A DNA stretch of 64,000 bases from Sitta carolinensis (lineage: Eukaryota > Chordata > Aves > Passeriformes > Sittidae): NCBI GenBank assembly GCA_032173965.1, contig CM063290.1, positions 1,240,001 through 1,304,000 on the forward strand. The letters are read 5' to 3'. A model generated the notes under the pieces. The model searched no databases and had not been told where the DNA came from. It was given only the letters and a program-made list of their open reading frames with translations. The position numbers and the translations under genes were made by a program. Positions 53,561-64,000 of the stretch are shown piece by piece; position 1 is the first letter of the stretch, and every line of letters starts with the position of its first letter.

Positions 53561-54429
53561 GAGGGCAAGGACTGGGCTTGGAGCAGCCCTTCCCAGCAGT
53601 GCCACCCCCATGGGCTGGGGAAGCTGGTGGCACCTTCAGCTGGCCCTGGCATGGCTGGAGGGGGCACAGTGGCCAGAGCCACCCGTGTGGGACCGGGCTG
53701 GGCTGGGGGGCACTGGTGGCACAGCCCTGTGCCGTGAGCTCTGGGATGGGCAGGGAAGTGGGGGCAGAGCACTGGGGTGATGCTGAATTGTACCCCATTC
53801 CTCCGGCTCAGAAATAAGTTTTGCGCCTTTAAACTGGGTCTGGGAGTGAAGGGGGGAGAAGGAGAAGCAGTGGAAGTGTGAGGGGTAGTGCGATGGGTGC
53901 CCCATTCTCCAGCACCCAGCCTGGCCTGGGCATTCCCAGTGCCAGGGGCTGACACAGGCTGAGTGAGCCGAGCTGCACCCACGGGACAGACTTTCTGAAA
54001 CTGTCATCTCTTCGGAGTGGCGAGAGGTTTTGTCATTCAGTATTGTTCATTTGCTGTACTGGGGAGTGCCTTGCCCGTTAAATAAACACAAAATCTTTTT
54101 TCCCCCAAACCCGTTGGCAGAGCGACCGTTTGAATTCACTTTCTAGAGGGACCCCATTCAGAGATTTCTTCCCAAACTTGCCCTAAACCGGCACAGGGCT
54201 GACCCTGTGATGCCGGGGTTCCCGGAGGGCACGGAGCTGCAGTTTGGAGTTTCTCCCGCCGAGAAAGAGCCTGGCGCTGTGAGAAACCCCCTGTGCCCGG
54301 GTGGCAGCGCTGTGCCCACCCCTAGGAGAGCCCCAGCAGGGCAGAGCCCCCCGGTGCTGCCCGGGGGTGCCGGGCAGTGGGCTGGCAGTGCCGCCCGTCC
54401 CGGCGCTGCCCGCACGGGCAGCTGCGGCA
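53561..54429. other. GC-rich unique DNA
   Basis: CpG-moderate near 54190-54430 (GCCCGTCCCGGCGCTGCCC). Opposed frames are compositional. Nothing was recognised. Confidence 0.38.
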
Positions 54430-54790
54430 GCTGATTGAATCTGCGGCAGCCGCGCTGCTCTGACCACTGCGCCGAGTCATTAACCTTGACTCGCGTAATT
54501 GAATTCAAGGTTGATTGCCTGTGACCCTCCTCGGCGAGGTCCTCCGAATGTACATATTCATTATGAGGCGCGGGGCTAAATGGATTGCACAGGGAGAGCT
54601 GTAGCAATCAGCCTGCTTGGTATGCGAGGGGCGAGGAGGGCACTAATTGCATGTTAGAGCTGAGGATTAGATTATGAAAAGAGTGAGAAAATGAAGATAG
54701 ATCCCTGTGACACTGTCAGATTAAGGGCGGCCACGCACAGGAATATGACAATGAAAATTTACGCGGCCGTTAAGGGAAGATTTGAAAAGG
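54430..54790. promoter_or_regulatory. Candidate conserved enhancer with inverted nuclear-receptor-like half-sites
   Basis: Unique block with AT-rich cores and retained CpGs. It has AACCTTGA (54482-54489) and TCAAGGTT (54505-54512) as perfect inverted arms, GTACATATTCATTATGAGGC, GGATTAGATTATG and ACGCGGCCGTTAAGGG. Retained CpG in AT-rich DNA suggests constraint or lack of methylation. Not aligned. Confidence 0.47.
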
Positions 54791-55009
54791 GGGGTGATGG
54801 GTGGTGGGGTTTGTTGTTTTGTGGGGTTTTATTCCCATCTAGGTGCTCAGTTAGGAGCTATTCAAAAGCACAAGCTGATAAAGGCATATTCTGAATCTCG
54901 ATAAACGAATGCTGCGGTGGTTTTGATGTCTCTGGTGGTTGCTGTAAGGTTGAGCATTTTGCACATCCAGCCCCACAGCACCCAGGGGTGTTCTAACACC
55001 CCCCTGAGC
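54791..55009. other. Unique spacer
   Basis: Nothing recognised. Confidence 0.35.
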
Positions 55010-55110
55010 GAGCTGTGGGGAAGGTGTCCCTGCCCATGGCAGGAGTGCAGTGGGATGAGCTTCACCAACCCAATCCCATAACGATTCCGTGATTCCAGTT
55101 GTGCAGTCAG
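55010..55110 (+). mobile_element. CR1 LINE 3' end
   Basis: GTGTCCCTGCCCATGGCAGG, then GTGGGATGAGCTTCACCAAC, CCAATCCCATAACGATTCCG and TGATTCC. A plus-strand CR1 terminus. Confidence 0.8.
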
Positions 55111-55844
55111 GGCCACCACGGTGCAAATACCCAGTGACCCCAATGGATGCTCTGGGAATCCAGCAGAGCCCACCTTGGGGAGGGGGAAATGTCAGAGCCC
55201 CCAGAGCTTTGCCTTGCCCAGATCCCAGATGGGTTCCCAGAGCCAAACCTGGGGAATGGGGTGAGGGAAGGTGGCCACGAGCAATCTTTGGGTTCACAGC
55301 CATGTTGTTGTGATAGCTGGGGAAGGATTTTCCCATGTTTTGCTGCAACTCCGACCAGATGGGATTTTTTCTTGAATTAAACGAAAGTTAAGTACAAAAA
55401 CATTTTGCCCACGGGGAATTCAGATTCTCAATGTGCTTTTAATAACTGTTTGTAAAACATTTAGGAAAATCTATGGCAACATGTTTGAGGGGAGGGGGGA
55501 AATCAAATTATTCTTGCCTGAGGATGTTATTCTGGTATCTAAACTTTATGAATCATCCTGTGTGGCCCAATTTCTAGGCAGTCACACCGTGGAACAGAAT
55601 GGAAGTGTCTGAATTTAATCCATGTAACAATTTTTAATAAAGATGTTTATCACAGCCATTGGCTGAAAATCTGTTAAGAACTTTGTGCTAATTTAGATGT
55701 CCAAACCTCTGCAGTCTAATAAAGCTTTAAAAGCCCAGTTCAAATTGATGTTCTTGTTAGAATTGATTGCAATGGGTAGACTTCAATTTTGGGCCACCTC
55801 TTTAGGGCTGCTCTTGTGTTAAAATCAGGCTTAAAATCAGAGAA
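55111..55844. other. Unique DNA, AT-rich right half
   Basis: 55380-55800 is AT-rich (TTTTTAATAAAGATGTTTAT, TCTAATAAAGCTTTAAAAGC). It holds several AATAAA words on the plus strand and could be a regulatory element or transcript end. Nothing was confirmed. Confidence 0.3.
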
Positions 55845-55950
55845 GGGTTTGGTTTGGACTTAAAGCTCTTTTAATGCCATGGGCTGGAACACCTTCCACT
55901 GTCCCAGGTTGCTCCGATCCCTGTCCAACCCATTTAATCTGCCATAAAAA
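55845..55950 (-). mobile_element. CR1 LINE 3' end, minus strand
   Basis: GGGTTTGGTTTGGACTTAAA, then a GCCATGGGCTGGAACACCTT segment, CCACTGTCCCAGGTTGCTCC and CTGTCCAACCC. The 3' end is on the left. Confidence 0.85.
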
Positions 55951-56679
55951 TTGTGTTTAATTCCAGCATTTCTGGAGGTGGAAGCTGAACATCAAAATCC
56001 CAATCCAAGCGTTTTGCCAACATCACAGGGGTTGTTGTTAAATAGAGAAATTCAGGTTGCAAGTGGGGCAAAAACTCATGCAGGTTTTTATCCCAGTCCT
56101 ACAAAAGGAGGGTTTTGGGAAGCTTTTCCCCTGCTATTCCCAGGTCTTGTCATTCCAGGTGTCAGGGCAGGCTGTGAGCACCCATTGATGGATGGGCCAG
56201 GCAGAAAGCACCCAAATGCCTTCACACAGATGCAGCCTGTACCTTTCCCTGGCAGCAATCTCACCTTTGATGCTAAAACCCCTTTTCACATAACAAACGA
56301 ATCCTGGAAAGCTGCAAACAGCGTGCAGAGCTCCTGGGACCTCTCAGCTTCCCCTCCTCCAGGAGCAGGGCTCTTCAGCCAAGCTCCAGGTCTCTCCCTG
56401 CTCGGGGCACGTGTCCCCAGGCCACCTCTCCAGAACAGCAGCTCCATTAATTTCATTAAATTCCCAAAGTCCAGACCTCGTGGTGTTGTAATAACAATGG
56501 GATCGGAGGTGGCAGCTCATCCCAAAAATATCAACGGTGTGAATTGCCGGGGGTTTGGGGTTCTGATGTGTTGAGGACATAATTAATGGGATAACTTTGT
56601 GCTTCCCACCGAAGGGCTCTGTCCTGAAAGGAGGCCTCCTCACTAAATGATCTGTCAGGACCACTGCTGGGTGGGTATG
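55951..56679. other. Unique DNA
   Basis: A 207-codon plus frame (55951-56574) has no recognisable domain and its composition matches the intergenic background; not called. Nothing else was identified. Confidence 0.35.
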
Positions 56680-57360
56680 ACCAGAATTTTTATGTCCTGC
56701 TCATTAAATTACCACGGGGTATGACTTTCTAGGCACTGAAAGTCAAGGGAAATCGTTGCTGACTGACAATCCGGGATTGCAGGTTACCAACAGCTGCCTC
56801 GAGTTGAGTAAGACTGACAAATGACTGCTCCTTGCACAGGCCTGTAATAAAATTACCCGAGCCGTGGGGGGTGGTGGCACCCATGGGAGGGAGAGTTTTA
56901 TTCACGGGGGAAAAGGATGAGGTTTCTCAAGTGCTCGGATCCACCAGCAGCACGTTGCTCTGTGGAGCTACAGGCAGGCAGTGAGACAGCTAAAATCCAT
57001 TTGTCTCCAAAAATCCCTTTGATTTGTTTCAATTTATGAATGAGCTGCAGAGAGCGAGGCAAGTGCCCAAGGAATGTAAATGAAGTGGCTGTGCCATGAT
57101 CTGTGGAAAAGGCCCCCAGACATCTGATGAAGGAAATTTTCTGCGAGGAAAACCCGGTTTGCTGGCATTTTGTGAATCCTAAAAATACCCCAAGACAAAT
57201 CGTCTAACTCACTACTGCTGAAATTTCATTTACTTACCAACCACACTAATGAGGCACTGCAGAGGGACTTCTAATTAGATCCACTTTATTCCTGTCACTG
57301 AAATTAATTTATTTGCTTCAGCTCCTAGAACTAGTTTGATACGATCCTGATTTTTAAGCT
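56680..57360. promoter_or_regulatory. Candidate regulatory AT-rich block
   Basis: Unique AT-rich sequence with CTCATTAAATTACCACGGG, AAATTAATTTATTTGCTTC and CTTCTAATTAGATCC words. No repeats. Confidence 0.37.
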
Positions 57361-58059
57361 AGACTGCACAAAGCTGGGGCTGGCTCTGATATTTCCACGC
57401 TGCTCACCCAAGGCTGCGAGTGCAGGGTTTGCTGCTGGGTTTGTCCCAGCCAGAAGCTCTTCCTCAGCAGTTTTGGAGCATCCCTGTGCTGAGCAGGAGA
57501 CAGGGGAGCTGCAGCCCTGGGCTGGCTGTCCCCAGGGCCCCGGGCTGGGCTCGAAGTAAGCACTAAAGCAGCAATATTGTGCCACTTGGCGATTTCCTGC
57601 CTCATGCATATTCAAAGAGGGAAGAGGCTGCATGCATAATTCATCAGCCATTACAATTGCATTATACTATTTATACTATTACTTCGGGAGCTGTTTAAAT
57701 TAAGGGTTACAAATGGCTCGTTTGTTTTCCCTGCTCCGGATCACCCCTCCAAGCTGCTGGGAGGGCTCTGGCGGGGCTGGGGGCACAGAGGGGTCCCCTG
57801 GACAGGGCACCCAGGAGCTCTGCAAACTTTTTGTCCCACTGGGATTTGATTTTTTTACAAGGAATGGAGCCCCCTGGGTGAAAGCCCAGCCCTAGGGTCC
57901 AGGAGAGGCTCGGCTGGGAATGCTGAATAAATCACAGCTGTGACAGTGCCACGGCTTGAAATGCTCTTCACACCCCAGTAAAACTCGGAGAAACACGGGA
58001 AACCCTCAGCTGGTAACTAATTGTCAACTAACTGCTAAACCCCAGGTCTGGCTGCACAG
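57361..58059. other. Unique DNA
   Basis: Mixed sequence, with an AT-rich patch (57600-57720) containing TGCATAATTCATCAGCC and TTATACTATTTATACTATT. No gene was seen. Confidence 0.35.
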
Positions 58060-58719
58060 ATTATGACTCCTGGTGCCTTTCCAAACATTATTTTATTAAT
58101 ATGAATAATATATTAACTATTGAACAGTCTGGACTGCATCCAAACCACTCTGTTGTAAGTGCTTTGCTAAGACTTACCAAGGATATTTACTTCTCTAAAC
58201 AAGAGGCAACATTTGTATCGGTTTTGGTTTTATTATTGTTTTACTAAATAGTTATGAGAGCACCGAGAGGGGGATCTGAAGATTTTTAAAACGATTTGAA
58301 AGATAGTCCATAAAGTGCTTTACATCTTGGCGAGTTTAAAAGGTGAATTACTGTTCTTGAATAATTTAAAGAAAACCCTCCAGAATGCATTTTTTAAAAT
58401 GTATTTCCAGCTAAACACAGGATCCTGTCCTGGGCTCTCATCACCAGGGGATCACGTCAGGATGAATCACAGCAGTGGGGGGCCGTGTAATCGAGAGCAA
58501 AGCTGCCAAGGCAAGAGCTGCTCCCCGGGGACACCCAGCAGATACCTCTGTTCATTACCCCGTGCCCAGGTCACAGGCCAGCCACGGAGCTGATTTAGAT
58601 AGGACTTAAAATTCAATTTCTCAAAGTTTACTTAAAATTACTGAGATCCGCAAGCGCTTTAATGGAGGGATGGGGCATTAAACTGAGAGAGGTTTAGATG
58701 AGATGTTGGATTAGATACC
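58060..58719. promoter_or_regulatory. Candidate regulatory AT-rich block
   Basis: AT-rich unique sequence with TTTTATTAATATGAATAATA, GTTTTATTATTGTTTTAC and ATTTAGATAGGACTTAAAAT; ends at a CR1 pair. No coding frame. Confidence 0.33.
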
Positions 58720-58828
58720 CTTTGTGGTGGAAGGTTTCAGCTGGAGCTGGGGCATCAGGAGCTGGATTTGGTGATCTTTGGGGGACCCTTCAAACTCAGG
58801 GTACTCTCTGATTCTCTGACTCTGTGAA
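58720..58828 (+). mobile_element. CR1 LINE 3' end, left member of a head-to-tail pair
   Basis: GAGCTGGATTTGGTGATCTT, then ACCCTTCAAACTCAGGGTAC and tail octamers TCTCTGATTCTCTGACTCTGTGA. Its tail is followed at once by a second plus-strand CR1 fragment. Confidence 0.8.
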
Positions 58829-59030
58829 TAGGAAGGAATTCCTCCCTGGGAGGGTGGCAGGCCCTGGCACAGGTGCCCAGAGCAGCTGGGATCCCTGGAT
58901 CCCTGGCAGTGCCCCAGGCCAGGCTGGATCACCCTGGGACAGTGGGAGGGGTCCCTGCCATGGCACGGGGTGGGATGGGATGATTTTTAAGGCCCCTTCC
59001 AACCCAAACCATTCTGGGATTACCAGATCC
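58829..59030 (+). mobile_element. CR1 LINE 3' fragment, right member of pair
   Basis: GGAAGGAATTCCTCCCTGGG, then GGCAGGCCCTGGCACAGGTG, CCAGGCCAGGCTGGATCACC, TGGGACAGTGGGAGGGGTCC and CCTTCCAACCCAAACCATTC. 5'-truncated, plus strand, well preserved. Confidence 0.93.
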
Positions 59031-59244
59031 CCCCCTACCACGCAGAGCTGCAGGACTCAGGGGTCACACAGCACCAGGGGAATATTCCATGGGAACAGAA
59101 CTGGCTGTGACAGGAAGCCCCCTCTGAGTCTGCATGGTCAGGAGAGACCCTGCCCTTCCCTCAGCATTTCCCAGCCAGCGCTGGCAATGGATGCCAGGAG
59201 CTCCCAGGGCTCACACCCCTGGCAGCATCCTCACCTTCCCCTGC
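59031..59244. other. Unique spacer
   Basis: Nothing recognised. Confidence 0.35.
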
Positions 59245-59725
59245 TCCACCCCGGGGGTGCTCCCACATCCCTTTGGGGGTCGTTCCCACATCCCTTTGGG
59301 GGTTGTTCCAACATCACTTTGGGGGTCGTTCCCACATCCCTTTGGCGGTTTTTCCCGCATCACTTTGGGGATGGCCCCCACACTGCTTTGGGGGTGGTCC
59401 CACATCACTTTGGGGATAGCTGCCACATCTCCCCGGGATTGTTCCCACATCACTTTGGGGGTCGTTCCCACATCTCCCCCGGATTTTTCCCGCATCTCTT
59501 TGGGGATGGCCCCCACACTGCTTTGGGGGTGGCTCCCACATCATTTTGGGGGTGGTCCACATCTCCCCGGGGTTGTTCCTACATCACTTTGGGGGTGGCT
59601 CCTACATCTCTTTGGTGGTTGTTCCAGCATCAGTTTGGAGTTGTTCCCACATCCCTTCGGGGGTGGGTCCCATATCTCCCCAGGGTTGCTCCCACATCCC
59701 TTTGGGGTGGCTCCCACATCCCCAC
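59245..59725. repeat. 24 bp CATCNCTTTGGGGGT array
   Basis: TTCCCACATCCCTTTGGGGG or variants (ACATCACTTTGGGG, ACATCTCCCCGGG) repeat about 19 times with a period near 24 bp (23-27). A G4-5 run follows in almost every unit, giving strong G-quadruplex potential on the top strand. Since 24 is divisible by three, a 304-codon frame persists; it is an artefact. Confidence 0.95.
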
Positions 59726-60119
59726 CCTTCCCAGTTGACGCGGTTCTGCTGCCCAGCTCGTTCCCATTTCGCTGCCCGCTCCCCCCGGTGTGCCCAGCTC
59801 TGGGCACCCCTGGGCTGACCCCCTTTCTCTGCTCCCTGCACCCCCAGCCCCGGCTCTGCCCCCGACGCCCCAGCCCCGCATGCGGGGAGCGTTTAACCCT
59901 TGCCGAGCCGCGCAGACATTAAACACCTCCCTGTCGCAGACTCTCAAACTCCCTCACACTTGCATTACCACTTCCCTAAGCGCGTTTTTTTGCCCAGCGG
60001 ACCCTTCAGGAAGGTGCATTTCGCCTTCCAGCTCCAATTCCTGCTTTTTTTCAGCCTCGTGGGGAGATGCCGCTCCCCCTTTGCCAGGCTGGGGGCTGGG
60101 AGGGGACAGTCCCTGCCCG
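59726..60119. other. GC-rich unique DNA
   Basis: Nothing recognised. Confidence 0.35.
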
Positions 60120-60694
60120 GCGGGGTTAAGGCAGGAGCCGCCTGCCCAGCAATGAGGATCCTCTTCCAGACAGCCCATCATCCACTAATGGGACTTAAGA
60201 CAGTTGCTGCCTCATCGGCAGGAGCGTAATGATCGCTGGGCAGGGAGAGACCCATTATCCATCATCCATCCTCCTCCTCCGGCTGATGGTAATGATTTCT
60301 TAGTTCAACAGTGGTGCTCTGGGACCTCGGTGCTTTGTGCACGACTGGGGTTTAATATCCTGATCAAGACAAATACAGATCGTGGCTGGGCCACGGGGCC
60401 ACTGCAGAGGACAAAGCCAAAAGGGGCTCCCTGGAAAACTCAGAGGATGCACAAGAGCCGAAGAAAACCTGAGAAGTGCCCGTGTTGTGTGCGGTGAGGA
60501 GAAATTCCCCCCCTTCCCCCCACGGTGCACAACTCTGAGATGAGGATTTCTGTGTAAAGAATCAACAGGCCAAGAGAAAACCTAAAAAAGCCCTTGAAAA
60601 ATCTATTTTTACTTCCCATTTCATTCTCTCCAGCTGTTCTTCTGCAACTCATCTCGCTCTGTAATTCCATTGATTGAATATCGTCATTTCGATA
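60120..60694. promoter_or_regulatory. Unique DNA, possible regulatory
   Basis: Mixed, with CCATTATCCATCATCCATCC and CGATAATTACAGCTCGCGG near the right end. Weak candidate only. Confidence 0.28.
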
Positions 60695-60930
60695 ATTACA
60701 GCTCGCGGTTTTAAACTGAGAGAGTGTAGATTTAAATTAGATCTCGGGAAGGAATTCCTCCCTGGGAGGGTGGGCAGGGGCTGGGCTGCAATTCCCAGGG
60801 CAGCTGTGGCAGTGCCCAAAGCCAGGCTGGACGCTGGGGCTTGGAGCAGCCTGGGACAGTGGGAGGTGTCCCCATGGCAGGGGTGGGGTGGGATGATTTT
60901 TTAAGGTCCCTTCCCACCCAAACCAGGTGG
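60695..60930 (+). mobile_element. CR1 LINE 3' fragment
   Basis: GTGTAGATTTAAATTAGATC, then GGAAGGAATTCCTCCCTGGG, AAGCCAGGCTGGACGCTGGG, CTTGGAGCAGCCTGGGACAG, GTGTCCCCATGGCAGGGGTG and AGGTCCCTTCCCACCCAAAC. Plus strand, same subfamily as 58829-59030. Confidence 0.93.
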
Positions 60931-61364
60931 TGACCAGTGCCACAGTGACGCCGAGCCCCCCGCACCGTTGTCCTCTGTCCCACCCCAGCTCTCCCCGTGG
61001 CTGGCAGGGAGAGGGTGAAGCCATCTCAGCACAGCCTCCCTGCCACTCTCAGGAACTTCACGTCCAATAAAGGATGCTCAGAAGGAACACAATAGCGGGA
61101 GCGGAGCGGCGCTGGAAATTAAATCTGAAAGACGAGTATTTATTCTTGTCGGGGCTCCTGGCGGAGCGCGGGCACACCGGCAGCATGTTAAACACTGCTC
61201 AGCCCCAGCCAGACAAATGTCCAGGCAGCTCTGCTGCAAGAGCCATTTGAAAGGAGCTTAGTGCCACCAGCCTTTCATCTCAATATTCCTGAGGCCGGAT
61301 TTGAAAGTGCTTAAGGTTAAATATTGCTCACTCGTGGAAAGAACAGCTCCATCTGTCTCCTCGC
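60931..61364. other. Unique DNA
   Basis: Mixed, with a small CpG patch near 61095-61115. Nothing was recognised. Confidence 0.35.
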
Positions 61365-61390
61365 AAAAAAAAAAAAAAAAAAAAAAAAAA
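61365..61390. repeat. Run of 26 A
   Basis: Homopolymer after CTCCTCGC. Confidence 0.97.
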
Positions 61391-61960
61391 TGCTTTTGGT
61401 CTTGGAGGTGCTCAGGGAAACTCACCCATAAACACGGTCAGGGGAGGCTGCAGAGGGAAAGAACTCCTGTGGGTTCTGTCCCAGGAGTAATCAGCCCCTC
61501 AAATTCAGGAGGGACTAATCCAAAAAGCCTTATATACAAGATATAATCCATATTTTGTGTGGGGTGGGCGGGCGCGACCCAGCCTGAGCCAGCGCTGCGC
61601 AGCTGGCTCCTCACATCTGGGCATCCTGGAGAGACAGGCAAGGAGGAGAAAAGTTCAGCACCCCCGTGTGACCCCGAAGGATGCCAGGAAGGCACTGCAC
61701 TCCTGACGTGGCCCCTGGCCTCAGGACAGAGCCTCTGGGTGCTCCTGGCTGGCTGGGAGCTGCCACAGCCTCTCAGGAACACCCGGAGATTCTCAGGCTG
61801 CTAAATGCCCAATTCACTTTTGAAAACCGGATTTAAGCAGCTGGTTTTGAACATTTGCGGTAAAAGCGAGACCCGAAATAGCATTGTGTGATTTGGGGTG
61901 AAGTGCCCCGAGGCCTGGTGATAATAATTGTAGTACTCTTTAAAAAGAAAAATGACTTCA
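61391..61960. other. Unique DNA between A and T runs
   Basis: Mixed sequence. The A26 on the left and T25 on the right are inverted complements about 570 bp apart. No gene was recognised. Confidence 0.35.
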
Positions 61961-61985
61961 TTTTTTTTTTTTTTTTTTTTTTTTT
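61961..61985. repeat. Run of 25 T
   Basis: Homopolymer after GACTTCA. Confidence 0.97.
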
Positions 61986-62999
61986 CCAAGGCGGTGAAAG
62001 CCGCTGACGACATCCCCGGGGAGCTGGGCAAGCTTTGGAGAGGAGGAATTGTGTCTTTTCAGAGGCTGACAAATGACAGCAGGCTCGGCAGCCTGGAAGG
62101 TGGCTCCTGGAGCCCTGGAGCAGACCCACGGGCTCTGGGTGGTGTCACCGAGCTCAGGGACCAGAGAACCCGGCCAGCAGCTGCAGAGGGGTGACATTAA
62201 GAGTGTTTGAACTCAGTGTGTTTAGTTATTAGCTGGTTTAGGGTCAAAGATTAGCCTTTGGAGGCTGCTAGGCTCTCTCAACCTTTTAGCTGCTTCGCTG
62301 CCTGCTTTACTTTGCTTCTCTTTGCCAGCACAGAGCTAAGAAGAGAAGAAAAGAAAGAAGTCAGAAGTCCCACGATTCCAAGCATTCCAGAATTCCAGGT
62401 CCAAAGCCACTGGATCCTCATGGAGAACCCCTGAAGCTCCAGAGAGCTCTCCTAGCTCTCTAGAACCTCACCCTGAAATTATTCCTGCCTGAAGTGACAG
62501 AGAAACCCAAGAAATCCCGGTGTCCCTCTAAAGCCTCACCCAAAAAAATCCCTTCAGCCAACGGGCTGTGCCTTCAGTCCATGTTTTATTAGTCTGATAA
62601 TTTTAATAAATAACTTTAAACACAGAACTAAACTCTCACACCATCTTAGTTCCAAAAGGCTCGTTGGTTTTCTGCTGCTCCACCAAGAGCCTTCAACCCC
62701 TGCAGGCTGGGGCAGGGGCACCAGAATTGGGTTTTCCAGGGAAAAGCTCAGAAGTGATTTAGGATTTTAGGAAGTGGTTTAGGATTTAAGCTTCGGTTTT
62801 CCAGGGAAAAGCTCAGTTGCTTTTGATTTTTGGGAATCATCCTGGGGTGTCCCAAGGCCAGCAGGGCAGGGCTGGAGTGTCCCAGCCCCTGCTGCTGCCG
62901 GGTCTGGGGGAATCAAACTGATCCCAAAGTTCAGCTGTGCTTCAGGGGCTCCTCAGTCTGTGGGAAACATTTTATTGGGCAGCTTCTCCTTGTTTGAAG
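61986..62999. other. Unique DNA with weak LTR-like patch
   Basis: The segment about 62215-62640 has GAGGCTGCTAGGCTCTC, pyrimidine-rich CTTTACTTTGCTTCTCTTTG and a TTTTAATAAATAAC signal that faintly suggest an LTR. I recognise no family. The rest is unremarkable. Confidence 0.25.
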
Positions 63000-63470
63000 G
63001 AGATACTGCTGGGAGTTTTGTGGGGTTTTGGGTGATTTTTGAAGGGATTTTGGAGGGTTTTAGGGGTGCCCCAGCTATTTTGGAATGATTTTTGGCGTTA
63101 TTTTGGGGTTATCTCTGGAGTTTCTAGGAGTGCCAAAGTTAATTTTTGAGTGATTTCAGGTGATTTTGTGGGGTGTTGAGGCAATTTTGTGGTGATTTTT
63201 GAGGCGAATTTGGGGGGATTTTGTGTGGCTTTTAGGTTGATTTCGGGGGGATTTTTGGGATGACTTTGGGGGCAACATTTGGGGTTTATGTGGTTATTTT
63301 TGGGGTGACTGGGGATTTTGGTGGGGATTTTTAGGGGTGATTTGGGGAGCATTTGTGGTGTCGAAGCTGATTTTGTGGTGGTTTCAGGTGAATTTTAGGG
63401 GGTATTTTTAGCTAATTTTTAATGACTTTGAAGGGTTTGGGGGGGCAATTTTGGGGGATGCCAAAACCGA
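63000..63470. repeat. Diffuse GT-rich degenerate array
   Basis: Words GGGGATTTTTGG, GTGATTTTTGAGG, GATTTTGTGGGG and TTTTGGGGTGA repeat irregularly over about 470 bp without a fixed period. The top strand is nearly free of C. It may be an old, decayed minisatellite. Confidence 0.75.
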
Positions 63471-64000
63471 TTTTAGGGTGATCATTCCTGCTGCATTTGC
63501 CCACTCTGCACAGCCCTGGAAGGTCCCAACATGACCTGTTTTGGTTTTTTTTAACCCCCCAAACTCCAGTTTAATGATTGACTGTGAAGCTGGTGCCTCA
63601 CTGGTCGCTCCACGTTGCCAGGAGAGGCTTCCAAGGAAAACTGACTTTTCATGTATTGATCCCTGCTATTTGATTACACTGGGAAAAAGGTCGGAGAGAA
63701 AATGCCAATAATGGTGCAAAACTTGAAAGCAAATTAATGTTTTTTCCATGGTCCCCCTGCAGCAGCCTTGCACAGAGATTTCATGGTGAGATCTTCTCCT
63801 TCCCACTGCAGGGGAAGATGTGTGACCTTGTCCTGATTAAATGGCCCCAAACCCACAAATTTTGGGCCACAAAACTCACCTGGTGTGAGCTGTGGGTGCT
63901 GGGACAGCTCCTCAATCCCTCAGGATTCAGGAATAAGGGTGCCAGGATCCCAGACCCCAGACAGGTTTTTGGATAGGTTTGAAAGAAGCGCTCTGATATT
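63471..64000. other. Unique DNA at right edge
   Basis: Mixed to AT-rich, nothing recognised; the window ends without a gene. Confidence 0.38.

Noticed and set aside
58824..59922. 304- and 262-codon plus frames with Pro-His-Phe-Gly-Gly repeats
   Set aside because: They start in a CR1 copy or next to it and run through the 24-bp array.

Overview
This window looks like non-coding DNA from a bird, probably a songbird. The main evidence is about 22 fragments of CR1 LINE retrotransposons. Many end in the diagnostic avian CR1 3' tail, which reads roughly AGGTCCCTTCCAACCC, then ATTCTGTGATTCTGTGA, in either orientation. A solo-LTR-like element at about 19664-20069 resembles, from memory, the ERVL-type LTRs of passerines. 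The base composition also fits: AT-rich unique DNA alternates with CpG-rich islands and many GC-rich minisatellites. I found no convincing protein-coding gene, no tRNA or rRNA, and no CRISPR array. Nearly every long open frame lies in a tandem array or CpG-rich block that happens to lack stop codons; the 535- and 552-codon frames at 22769-24461 are examples.

Layout. 0-12 kb: minisatellites (363-690, 2871-3003, 3185-3690, 6215-7205, 8825-9180, 11250-11635) alternate with unique DNA, CpG-rich patches and CR1 ends. 12.4-16 kb: AT-rich, homeodomain-site-like blocks that look like conserved non-coding elements (candidate developmental enhancers), containing short perfect palindromes and followed by a CpG island with its own repeat array. 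16.5-24.4 kb: a 20/60-bp array, a CCCAAA-type array, an LTR cluster with an unusual 19-bp inverted repeat, and a 1.15-kb GTCCC-type satellite that runs directly into a CpG island. 24.4-43 kb: candidate enhancer blocks, seven minus-strand CR1 copies and more arrays. These include a 39-bp array with 312-bp higher-order periodicity and an octamer array that appears to be an expanded CR1 tail. 43-64 kb: mainly unique, TAAT-rich sequence with mostly plus-strand CR1 copies, several homopolymer runs, a 24-bp G-rich array and a diffuse GT-rich tract.

How it fits together. The density of AT-rich, TAAT-rich unique blocks, the unmethylated-looking CpG clusters and the absence of exons suggest a gene desert or long intron around a developmental regulator. 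That is inference: I have no alignment and cannot name the locus. About 20 tandem arrays, by my own boundaries roughly 8 kb or an eighth of the window, are the most unusual property. I did not find a new multi-gene system. The most interesting items are the higher-order arrays, the CR1-tail expansion and the structured inverted repeats. Coordinates of repeats and candidate enhancers are approximate, read by eye.
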